NCBI GenBank assembly: GCA_938073925.1
Contig: CALJGH010000096.1
Span: forward strand, 1 to 9,679
DNA length: 9,679 nucleotides
Direction: 5' to 3'
From: an uncultured Nitrospinaceae bacterium
GTDB taxonomy: Bacteria; Nitrospinota; Nitrospinia; Nitrospinales; VA-1
The translations under genes were made by a program, and so were the position numbers. Below, piece after piece: positions 1-6,047 of the stretch (the stretch's first letter is position 1; each line of letters starts with the position of its first letter). The notes beneath the pieces were generated by a model. It had not been told where the DNA came from. It saw only the letters and a list, made by a program, of their open reading frames with translations, and made no database searches.

Positions 1-459
1 GAGTATTTCTGACCCTTGGAAATGATCTGCAACGCACCATTAAAGTCGGTTCGGTAAATTTTAACGCCGGAGTTTTTATAAAGGTTCAGCGTTTCAGAGT
101 GCGGGTGCTTCATTCGGTTGAGGTAGCCGCTAGAAAACACAATGGCATCTGGACGTGTTGCTTCTATAAAGAATTCAGAATTAGAAAACCGGCTACCGTT
201 ATGCGGGTCCGAATACAAACAGCAGTAACTGTATTTCTGTCCTGTTATTTGAGTTGTTTTTTGTTGAACGGTGTAGGAAAAATATGGCAAGAATCAATGT
301 GATGGCACAAGCCAGATAGGGGGCAATAAAAAACTTCGCCACATTCCCGAGAAGGCCAGCGATGAATGCGAGCAGGAAAGGTAGGATGGGTGGAACAAGG
401 GCTCTGTCGTGAATGCTGGCATTTTCTGAGAAAAACCATTTTTTCACGAGCGATTTCAT
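1..459 (-). pseudogene. comEC: comEC/rec2 remnant: N-terminal membrane segment joined out of frame to the C-terminal metallo-beta-lactamase-like end (partial at left edge)
   Basis: ComEC is the inner-membrane channel that carries single-stranded DNA into the cell during natural transformation; it is normally about 700-800 residues. Reading from the ATG at 459-457, the first ~83 codons give a basic start (MKSLVKKWF), then PLVP-like and LLAFIAGLLG-type hydrophobic segments and a second helix (ACAITLILAIFFL), as in the ComEC N-terminal domain. That frame stops at TAA 201-199. From 209 downward another frame is open to the window edge and reads DPHNGSRFSNSEFF, then a GYLNRMKHPH segment and GVKIYRTDFNGALQI. 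This matches the end of the ComEC metallo-beta-lactamase-like domain (PHHGS ... NRxxHPH ... VYRTDxxGA). The two parts meet at about 209/210 with a one-base frame difference, and the competence core is absent. The second His of PHHGS is Asn here. The start overlaps the rnr stop (ATGA) and a GGGAG stands just before it, so it was once coupled to rnr. Deletion pseudogene or misassembly; family identity is fairly sure. Confidence 0.8.
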
Positions 460-2567
460 GGCTCTCCCATGACCTGCAGGTCGATCTGTCGTCTGGAAAG
501 ATCGACATTGGTAACGCGCACTTTTACTCGATCACCTATCTGGAATACGCGATGCCTTCTTTGTCCGATCAGTTTATGTTCGGTTTCAATAAAGAGGTAA
601 TAATCATCCATAATGCTGGAAATTTTGACGAGTCCTTCTACAAAAACATTTTCCAGTTCAACAAAGAATCCAAAGCCTGTTACTCCCGTGATGATTCCGT
701 AAAAGGTCTTGCCAATTTTATTTGCCATGAATTGCGCCCGCCGAAGACTTGTGATTTCTCTTTCGATGGACATGGCCTGGATTTCCATTTGTGTGGATTG
801 CTCGGATATTTCCGATAGCGAAGCTTTAAGAGCCTTCTTATCTTTTTTAGAGCATTTATGTTTTAAATATTTTTTTATGATCCGATGGACGATCAGGTCC
901 GGATATCTGCGAATAGGCGAAGTGAAATGCGCGTAGTGAGGAAACCCAAGACAATAATGACCGGGATCGGACTCGGAATAACGTGCTTTTTTCATTGTCC
1001 TCAGCAACAGGGTGTTGACCACTCTTTCTTCTGGAGTGCCTTGGATTTTTTTTAACAAAGCGTTCAAATCCTGCGAACGAATTTTATCAGGAGAAGGAAG
1101 TCGTATGCCGAAGGAGCTTATGAACTCCTTGAACTCTGAAAGCTTTGTGAGGTCGGGGGATTCGTGGATTCGATGAATACAGGGTATATCTTTTTCATGC
1201 AGGCTAAGGGCGACGGCCTGATTGGTTGCCAACATAAACTCTTCGATCAGTTGGTGCGCGGCGTTGTGTTGGACAATCTTGATTTGTTTTACTTCACCTT
1301 CTTCGTCAATGAGAATGTCTGATTCAGGCATATTAAAATCAACACTGCCATTTTTAAATCTACGTTTGCGAAGTGTCTGGCTTAGGTGGTGCATGTCTGA
1401 CAACGTTTGCATGAAAGGCAAGTCACTCTCCTTATCGCTACCTTGTTCAAGTAGTTTCGCAACTTCGTTGTAAGTGAAACGTCGTTTACTTTTTATAACC
1501 GATTTGTGGATTTGCGTTGCCAGAGAGTTGCCCTGACGGTCGAAGTCAATGAATGTACTCAGAGTCAAGCGTGTCTCTTTTGGTTTCAGACTGCAGGCTT
1601 CGTTGGAAAGAATTTCTGGAAGCATGGGGACAACTCCATCTGCATAATAAACGCTGGTGCCTCTTTCAAATGCTTCCTCATCGAGATGCGAATTTTCTTC
1701 TACAAAATGACTGACATCCGCAATGTGGACACCGAGCCGATACCCTTCACCTAGATGCTCCAGTGAAACCGCGTCGTCAAAATCTTTTGCTCTTTCGCCA
1801 TCAATCGTAAAAGTCATGAGGTCGGTCAAGTCTTTGCGGTTTTGCAAAGACCCTATATCTTTTGCCACAGCTTTTGCTTCTTTAATTATTTTTGGCTGGA
1901 AGCCTTGGCGAATGCCAAACTTTCGTAGAATCGATTGCACCTCCACTTGCGGGTCGTTGGATTTGCCAAGAATTTCGATGACTTTTCCAACAGGCGGTTG
2001 ATGTCGGGTGGGATAGGTTTCGATTTTCACATCAACCACTTGACCATTTTTTGCATCTTTACGATTTTTCCCCGGTATGAATACATCATGAAAATGTTTG
2101 CCTTCGGTAGGAATGACCCAGCCATCGCGACCAAATGTTTGGTAGGTTCCGACTAAATTTGGAGTGTTGCGTTGCAGGATTTTTATGATACGCCCTTCTG
2201 GGCGGCCGGGTTCTTTTTCTGATTCCACGCGAACCACTACATGGTCTTGGTGCATGGCCTCATTCATACATTTTTGGTGAACATAGACATCGTTGGTTTC
2301 ATGATGCTTGTCGGGAATGACAAAGCCAAATCCGTTCGGATGTCCGTGCAATTTCCCAGTGATCAGGTTCATTTCATCAGGGAGACCGTAACGACCGCCA
2401 CGAATTTTTATCAACGAACCTTGAACGGCCATGTCTTTGATACGGTTGCGGAACTGACGATGATCTGCCTCTGTTACTCCTAATTGTTTGGATAGCTCGG
2501 AGATTTTCATCGGGCGGCTGATTTTTTTCTTCAGCAATGCCAGAATTCGCACGTCGGTGAGTTTCAT
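456..2567 (-). CDS. rnr: Ribonuclease R (RNB-family 3'-5' exoribonuclease)
   Basis: RNase R degrades structured RNA processively from the 3' end and works in mRNA decay, rRNA quality control and trans-translation. From the chosen ATG (2567-2565) the product is 703 residues. Order: a winged-helix start (MKLTDVRILALLKKK, about 1-65), cold-shock/OB domains (GKLHGHPNGFGFVIPD and VGTYQTFGRDGWVIP, about 70-210), the RNB catalytic domain (about 250-580), and an S1 domain at the end (GIITGVTGFGFFVELENVFVEG). The RNB signature IDGERAKDFDDAV lies at 255-267, with Mg-binding aspartates at 256, 262, 264 and 265. The gene is shorter than E. coli RNase R (813) mainly because it lacks the basic tail. The frame stays open upstream to a TTG at 2675, adding 36 residues (IAFPLVIGYQGFYIYH) that do not look like RNase R and overlap candidate promoters, so the ATG before the winged helix is preferred although its Shine-Dalgarno is poor. 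comEC starts in its stop codon. Confidence 0.95.
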   Translation of the reverse strand: MKLTDVRILALLKKKISRPMKISELSKQLGVTEADHRQFRNRIKDMAVQGSLIKIRGGRYGLPDEMNLITGKLHGHPNGFGFVIPDKHHETNDVYVHQKCMNEAMHQDHVVVRVESEKEPGRPEGRIIKILQRNTPNLVGTYQTFGRDGWVIPTEGKHFHDVFIPGKNRKDAKNGQVVDVKIETYPTRHQPPVGKVIEILGKSNDPQVEVQSILRKFGIRQGFQPKIIKEAKAVAKDIGSLQNRKDLTDLMTFTIDGERAKDFDDAVSLEHLGEGYRLGVHIADVSHFVEENSHLDEEAFERGTSVYYADGVVPMLPEILSNEACSLKPKETRLTLSTFIDFDRQGNSLATQIHKSVIKSKRRFTYNEVAKLLEQGSDKESDLPFMQTLSDMHHLSQTLRKRRFKNGSVDFNMPESDILIDEEGEVKQIKIVQHNAAHQLIEEFMLATNQAVALSLHEKDIPCIHRIHESPDLTKLSEFKEFISSFGIRLPSPDKIRSQDLNALLKKIQGTPEERVVNTLLLRTMKKARYSESDPGHYCLGFPHYAHFTSPIRRYPDLIVHRIIKKYLKHKCSKKDKKALKASLSEISEQSTQMEIQAMSIEREITSLRRAQFMANKIGKTFYGIITGVTGFGFFVELENVFVEGLVKISSIMDDYYLFIETEHKLIGQRRHRVFQIGDRVKVRVTNVDLSRRQIDLQVMGEP

Positions 2568-2597
2568 AAGGTTGACCGAATGATAGATGTAAAACCC

Positions 2598-2626
2598 TTG
2601 ATATCCTATAACGAGAGGAAATGCAA
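2598..2626 (-). promoter_or_regulatory. Candidate sigma-70 promoter for rnr
   Basis: On the minus strand, TTGCAT (2626-2621) and TATCAA (2603-2598) are separated by 17 bases. The predicted transcript would start near 2591 and carry a leader of about 24 bases before the rnr ATG. Both hexamers are imperfect. A second -10-like TATCAT at 2585-2580 has no good -35. This is pattern matching by eye only. Confidence 0.3.
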
Positions 2627-2639
2627 TGCCGAGATAGCG

Positions 2640-2668
2640 TAGATTTTTGAAAATGCTTCGCTTATAAT
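2640..2668 (+). promoter_or_regulatory. Candidate pheT promoter with a perfect -10
   Basis: A perfect TATAAT lies at 2663-2668 on the plus strand inside the 217-base divergent gap. The -35 at 17-base spacing is poor (TAGATT, 2640-2645) and there is no extended -10 TG. Transcription would begin near 2675, giving pheT a leader of about 110 bases that contains the hairpin at 2759-2774. Plausible because pheT has no upstream gene on its strand and so needs its own promoter here. Confidence 0.3.
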
Positions 2669-2758
2669 CCCCCAAGACTACGCGTTGAGGAAAGGTGGGC
2701 TGACTTGGTAAAAGGCCAAAAAGTAATTGCCAGTTTTATATAGAATAGACCTATTGCC

Positions 2759-2774
2759 TCCCGCATTAGCGGGA
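2759..2774 (+). promoter_or_regulatory. Perfect 6-bp GC-rich hairpin just before the pheT ribosome-binding site
   Basis: TCCCGC (2759-2764) and GCGGGA (2769-2774) are exact inverse complements around an ATTA loop. The hairpin ends 10 bases before the pheT ATG and directly abuts the Shine-Dalgarno AAGGGG (about 2775-2780). No U-tract follows, so it is not an intrinsic terminator. It could affect ribosome access to pheT, or protect the 5' end of the mRNA. The stem is seen; the function is inference. Confidence 0.4.
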
Positions 2775-2784
2775 AAGGGGAAAG

Positions 2785-4860
2785 ATGAAAGTTCAGGTAG
2801 ATTGGCTGAAAGAATATGTGAAAATTGACGCGCCTGTGGCAGAGCTGGGCCATATGCTCACGATGGCCGGTTTAGAAATTGAAAGCCACGAATTACTCGA
2901 CGAAGAAAAGGGTGATGTGTTGGAACTGAATGTGACTCCTAATCGTGGCTATTGTTTGTCGCATCTGGGTGTGGCGCGTGAAGTGTCTGCGCTTATGGGA
3001 GGAACTTTTAATCCCCCGGATGCTTTACAAGCGTTGGGGAAAAGTTGGGGTGGAAACCCTGTTGCAGAGAAGATTGCTGTTGAAAATTTGGAAGAAAGTT
3101 TGTGTCCGCGTTATACCGCGCTAGTAATTGAAAATGTTAAGCCGGGTCCTTCTCCCAAATGGTTGTGCGACCGATTGCAGGCAATTGGGTTGCGGCCCAT
3201 AAACAATATTGTGGATATCACCAACTTTGTAATGATGGAGTACGGTCAACCACTGCACGCTTTTGACCGTGAACTGCTTTCTGGAAATAAAATCATTATT
3301 CGCAATGCAAACAAGGGCGAAAAATTTACCAGCCTCGATGGCAGCGAATTGAAACTGGATGTGGATGCGCTGGTTATCGCTGATGAGGAAAAGCCTGTTG
3401 CTCTAGCAGGGATCATGGGCGGAGCGAATAGTCAGGTTTCTGAGGCAACGAAAAATATTGTTTTGGAAAGCGCGTGTTTTGATTCTTCGGCTATACGGAA
3501 GGCTTCGAAAAAATATGGCTTACGGTCTGACTCGTCTTACCGCTTTGAAAGAGGCGTGGATATGGAGGGAGTCATCACCGCTCAGGCTCGAGCGGCTTGT
3601 TTGATCCAGGAACTGGCGGGAGGGGATATCTGCAAAGGCAGAATTGATGTTTACCCAAAAACTCGTGAGAACATTCAAATGGCATTGCGAGTTTCTCGTG
3701 TGAATCAGTTGCTGGGTGCTGATTTTAGCGCGGAGCAGATAAAAGAAATTATTTCCCGTTTGGGGTTAAAAGTAGAAGCGGCGATAAAGGGTGGAACCTT
3801 GCAAATAGAGATCCCTGGCTTTCGTCCTGATCTGACGCGTGAAGTAGATGTTATTGAAGAAATTGCCAGGGTCGATGGGTTTGACAAGGTTGACACTGTT
3901 TATCCTGTAGCTTCGGTGAGACCGGTGCGTATTGCTCTCCGGCAAACTATGTTGCGTAAAATAAGGGAGGTGCTTTGTCATACAGGGTTTTCTGAAACAG
4001 TTCATTTCAGTTTTGTTGAATGCGAACAAGCCGAAAATTATTTGTCTTCGTTTGCATCTACAGAAGATAAAGTGATTTCGTTGAAGAATCCTTTAAGCTC
4101 TGAAAACGACACTATGCGCACAAGTTTGATTCCCGGGCTGCTGAAGACCATTCAGAATAATTTGAGTAAGGGGCAAAAGCCTCTCAAGCTTTTTGAGATT
4201 GGCAGTGTTTATTTTATAGATTCTCAGGGGAAGCGCGTTCAGAAAACTGTTTTGACGGCTGCCGTGTTGGGGCCTTATGAACTTACGCCTTGGAAGCCGC
4301 GTGGCAAGGAATACGATTTTTATGATCTAAAGGGAGCTCTGGATAATTTATGTTCCCATTTTGGATTGCAAGTGGGTTTCCCCGCAAATGCCAACAGGTC
4401 CTATTTATTGGAGGAGAAATCGGCAAACTGTTATGTCGATGCAAACGAGCTAGGCTATATGGGACAGCTTTCACCTGGCAAAACGGAGATTGTAGAAAAA
4501 GTTTTCGTTTGGGAATTGGATCTGCAAAAACTTGAGAAATCACTTCCACCGCGTCCGCATTTTCAGAACATTGCGAAATTCCCGGAAACTTATCGCGATA
4601 TTTCTATTCTGGTGGATAGACAAGTCACCTCACAGAAGGCATCTGATTTGATTTTAAAAGCAGGTCAGCCACTTTTAAAAAGAGTCGAGTTGTACGACCA
4701 TTTTGAAGGAAAAAAAATCCAGTCGGATAAAAAAAGTCTCACCTTTGCCCTTTCTTTTCAGTCTAAAGATAAGACCCTGTCGGACGATGAGGTCAGCCCT
4801 TTATTTGAAACCATCGTTCAAACGTTAAAGACTGAGTTGGATGCGTCTCTCAGGGAATAG
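2785..4860 (+). CDS. pheT: Phenylalanine--tRNA ligase beta subunit, short form lacking the N-terminal tRNA-binding domain
   Basis: PheT is the beta chain of the alpha2-beta2 enzyme that charges tRNA-Phe; it carries the editing site and tRNA contacts, while PheS catalyses. The product is 691 residues against about 800 usually. It begins in the normal way (MKVQVDWLKEYVK ... LTMAGLEIESHE, 1-36), but after a short LLDEEKG linker resumes at DVLELNVTPNRGYCLSHLG (44-62). In E. coli PheT these blocks are separated by a roughly 110-residue EMAP II/OB-fold tRNA-binding domain, absent here with the frame intact. The rest is complete: B3/B4 editing domain (INNIVDITNFVMMEYGQPLHAFD, about 135-160), B5 domain (about 297-365, ending DVIEEIARVDGFDKV), the catalytic-like core (FYDLKGALDNL), and the C-terminal FDX-ACB anticodon-binding domain (about 588-691, FPETYRDISILVD to the final SLRE). 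AAGGGG precedes the ATG. No pheS lies upstream; rnr is divergent. Confidence 0.95.
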   Translation: MKVQVDWLKEYVKIDAPVAELGHMLTMAGLEIESHELLDEEKGDVLELNVTPNRGYCLSHLGVAREVSALMGGTFNPPDALQALGKSWGGNPVAEKIAVENLEESLCPRYTALVIENVKPGPSPKWLCDRLQAIGLRPINNIVDITNFVMMEYGQPLHAFDRELLSGNKIIIRNANKGEKFTSLDGSELKLDVDALVIADEEKPVALAGIMGGANSQVSEATKNIVLESACFDSSAIRKASKKYGLRSDSSYRFERGVDMEGVITAQARAACLIQELAGGDICKGRIDVYPKTRENIQMALRVSRVNQLLGADFSAEQIKEIISRLGLKVEAAIKGGTLQIEIPGFRPDLTREVDVIEEIARVDGFDKVDTVYPVASVRPVRIALRQTMLRKIREVLCHTGFSETVHFSFVECEQAENYLSSFASTEDKVISLKNPLSSENDTMRTSLIPGLLKTIQNNLSKGQKPLKLFEIGSVYFIDSQGKRVQKTVLTAAVLGPYELTPWKPRGKEYDFYDLKGALDNLCSHFGLQVGFPANANRSYLLEEKSANCYVDANELGYMGQLSPGKTEIVEKVFVWELDLQKLEKSLPPRPHFQNIAKFPETYRDISILVDRQVTSQKASDLILKAGQPLLKRVELYDHFEGKKIQSDKKSLTFALSFQSKDKTLSDDEVSPLFETIVQTLKTELDASLRE

Positions 4861-4878
4861 GCGACCTCATTGATCCCA

Positions 4879-4907
4879 TTGACACCCTAATTTCTGGGTG
4901 CTACGAT
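4879..4907 (+). promoter_or_regulatory. Strong consensus sigma-70 promoter placed for a leaderless zapB-like transcript
   Basis: A perfect -35 TTGACA (4879-4884), a 17-base spacer and -10 TACGAT (4902-4907) lie in the 53-base gap after pheT. With normal geometry (six bases after the -10) transcription starts at 4914, which is the A of the next gene's ATG. There is no Shine-Dalgarno before that ATG, which fits a leaderless mRNA. The spacer is bracketed by an inverted repeat, CACCC (4883-4887) and GGGTG (4896-4900), that could be a repressor site or a weak hairpin. Confidence 0.65.
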
Positions 4908-4913
4908 TCTGCC

Positions 4914-5192
4914 ATGTCCAAACCCGATATAGAAAAGTTAGAGGCAGGTGTTTCGATTTTACTTGAGGCGTATCGCCAGCTTAAAGAAGAGAACCAAAAG
5001 CTGACATTGCAGGTAGAAGGTCTGATGCGCGAAGGCGAGTTCTTGGCAAAGGAACAGGATTTTGCCAAGGGGAAACTGGAGCGCCTTGCTGAACTGGAAG
5101 TGGCAAGTAAGAACAGTGAAAAAGATAAAAAACAAGTTCGCGAAAAGGTTGTGCATCTTTTGGAAAAACTTGAAAAATTTGATTTAACTTGA
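4914..5192 (+). CDS. Small coiled-coil protein, probable ZapB-like cell-division factor
   Basis: The 92-residue product is almost wholly helical and charged, with heptad-like spacing of Leu, Val and Ile from about residue 8 to 88 (IEKLEAGVSILLEAYRQLK, then a long Glu/Lys/Leu-rich stretch to LLEKLEKFDLT). It has no Cys, no signal peptide and no membrane segment. ZapB proteins are short cytoplasmic coiled coils that bind ZapA and cross-link FtsZ filaments at midcell. The assignment rests on size, coiled-coil character and position 7 bases before zapA; coiled coils are easily confused, so it is family-level only. The start has no ribosome-binding site but sits exactly at the predicted +1 of the preceding promoter. 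Expression is likely separate from pheT, or additional to read-through from it. Confidence 0.7.
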   Translation: MSKPDIEKLEAGVSILLEAYRQLKEENQKLTLQVEGLMREGEFLAKEQDFAKGKLERLAELEVASKNSEKDKKQVREKVVHLLEKLEKFDLT

Positions 5193-5199
5193 TCTGACA

Positions 5200-5484
5200 A
5201 TGGCAAAAATACAAATTTATGGCAAAACCTATAGCTTAAAGAGTTCTTATGACCAGGTGAGCATGGAAGAGGTCGCAGCTTATGTCGATGCAAAAATGCG
5301 CGAGTTGGCCGCAGCCCTTAGCAAAACTAGCTCTGCTGATCTTGCCGTCCTTGCGGCTCTCAATATTGCGCAGGAATTAATAGAGTTGCAAAAACAGAAC
5401 GATGTTAATGACAAGTCCCATGAAGAAAAAATTGGGCGGATGATCGAGGCCCTGGAAAATGAGATTCAAACTATTGAAAGGTAG
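5200..5484 (+). CDS. zapA: Cell division protein ZapA
   Basis: ZapA is a small cytoplasmic protein that binds FtsZ and promotes bundling of its filaments in the division ring. The 94-residue product has the family layout: a beta-rich N-terminal head (MAKIQIYGKTYSLKSSYD), the segment VAAYVDAKMRELA that starts the first helix, the conserved block DLAVLAALNIAQELIELQ (about 47-64), and a charged C-terminal coiled coil used for dimer and tetramer formation. Length is normal for the short ZapA class. The ATG lies 7 bases after the stop of the ZapB-like gene and has no Shine-Dalgarno, suggesting translational coupling. The 6S RNA gene downstream is a known neighbour of zapA in many proteobacteria, which supports the call. 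Confidence 0.92.
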   Translation: MAKIQIYGKTYSLKSSYDQVSMEEVAAYVDAKMRELAAALSKTSSADLAVLAALNIAQELIELQKQNDVNDKSHEEKIGRMIEALENEIQTIER

Positions 5485-5508
5485 ATGGTTATGGTGCTTA
5501 TATAGCTC

Positions 5509-5537
5509 TTGAGGGTGTTTTGCCTTTGTGATACGAT
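5509..5537 (+). promoter_or_regulatory. Candidate promoter of the 6S RNA gene
   Basis: TTGAGG (5509-5514) and TACGAT (5532-5537) are separated by exactly 17 bases. The -10 is the same hexamer as in the promoter before the zapB-like gene. Predicted +1 is about 5544, some 12-16 bases before the closing stem of the 6S RNA, so the primary transcript would carry a short 5' extension, consistent with 5' processing known for 6S RNA. Confidence 0.5.
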
Positions 5538-5555
5538 AAAGTCAAATTTGTATTT

Positions 5556-5741
5556 GTTGTCTCCCTGTTGTGCTCGAGTAAAAATTTAATTTCTTGAGCC
5601 AACAGTTCGTAAAAGGGGTTGATGAATCGGCTGCGGTGTGCATGCCTGCTCCGGTAGGAAGCCTAAAGTAGTTCACGGATACCCCACCTGTCCTTGACAG
5701 GTTCAAAAAATAGTTTTTGCACGGCATTACGGGGGGATTTT
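5556..5741 (+). ncRNA. ssrS: 6S RNA
   Basis: 6S RNA imitates an open promoter, binds sigma-70 RNA polymerase and holds it back in stationary phase. The two ends form its closing stem: TCTCCCTGT (5560-5568) pairs over nine positions, with G-U pairs, with ACGGGGGGA (5729-5737), and GTGC (5570-5573) pairs with GCAC (5719-5722). Inner landmarks follow the E. coli order: CTTGAGCC (5593-5600), GGTTGATGAATC, the GTGCATGCC run near 5638-5646, AGGAAGCCTAAA (5656-5667), then a hairpin ACCTGT/ACAGGT (5686-5702) matching the arm near the 3' end of the E. coli molecule. Length of about 185 matches the usual 184. Six Ts (5738-5743) follow the closing stem and may end transcription. Position between zapA and ygfA is the classical ssrS locus. 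End points are good to about 10 bases. Found from sequence pattern and synteny, without a covariance search. Confidence 0.88.
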
Positions 5742-5743
5742 TT

Positions 5744-5996
5744 GATTGAGTTAAGAGCTTCAGGGGCAGATAGCCCAGGTGAGCCTGAATATATAAGGTC
5801 TGGTTTTCATTGTTTAAAGAGTTCCAGGCTTGTTTGTGGAGTGAAGATTATGAACGGACAGTGTGTTTCGTTTTTTTGATAAATCCTTCAAAATAATCTT
5901 ATTATTTTGCCTCACCTTGTCTCTCCTCAGGCCTGAAATTACCAGGCTGAATCCCTGATGTTGCTGGTTCTCACCTAAAGCTTAGAATGTACCCGG
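5744..5996 (+). other. Gene-free stretch between 6S RNA and ygfA with complementary short repeats
   Basis: No credible gene is present. TTCAG (5759-5763) and CTGAA (5785-5789) enclose an inner GGGC (5764-5767) / GCCC (5773-5776) stem with an AGATA loop. AGGTGAG (5777-5783) is complementary to two separate CTCACCT copies (5911-5917 and 5970-5976), and GCCTGAA occurs twice (5783-5789, 5931-5937). This permits alternative pairings in a transcript running from 6S into ygfA. The repeats are short and could be chance. Confidence 0.3.
5961..5988 (+). promoter_or_regulatory. Candidate promoter for ygfA (and possibly rny)
   Basis: TTGCTG (5961-5966), a 16-base spacer and TAGAAT (5983-5988, five of six consensus bases) predict a start near 5995 and a leader of about 53 bases to the ygfA ATG. 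The second CTCACCT copy (5970-5976) lies in the spacer. The -35 is weak; transcription from the 6S promoter by read-through is the alternative. Confidence 0.35.
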
Positions 5997-6047
5997 TTGG
6001 GTTGTGGGTTACGATATCTTTATTTTGCGCGATTGGTTGGGGATACT

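Noticed and set aside
199..459. Stand-alone 86-residue membrane protein on the minus strand
   Set aside because: Its sequence is the N-terminus of ComEC, it overlaps the rnr stop as comEC would, and the ComEC C-terminus follows at once in another frame; it is better described as part of a broken gene.
366..818. 150-residue plus-strand frame opposite rnr
   Set aside because: It lies antisense to the S1 and late RNB coding sequence, has no recognisable domain, and its composition is explained by the rnr codons on the other strand.
4901..5293. 130-residue minus-strand frame opposite the zapB-like gene and zapA
   Set aside because: Ser/Phe/Leu-rich product typical of the reverse complement of Glu/Lys coiled-coil codons; no start signal and no known domain.
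5694..5879. 61-residue plus-strand frame beginning inside the 6S RNA
   Set aside because: It overlaps the structured 3' arm and closing stem of 6S RNA, has no ribosome-binding site and no family resemblance.
5927..5936. Perfect 10-base palindrome TCAGGCCTGA
   Set aside because: Palindromes of this length are expected several times by chance in a window of this size; it has no paired copy or promoter-related position.
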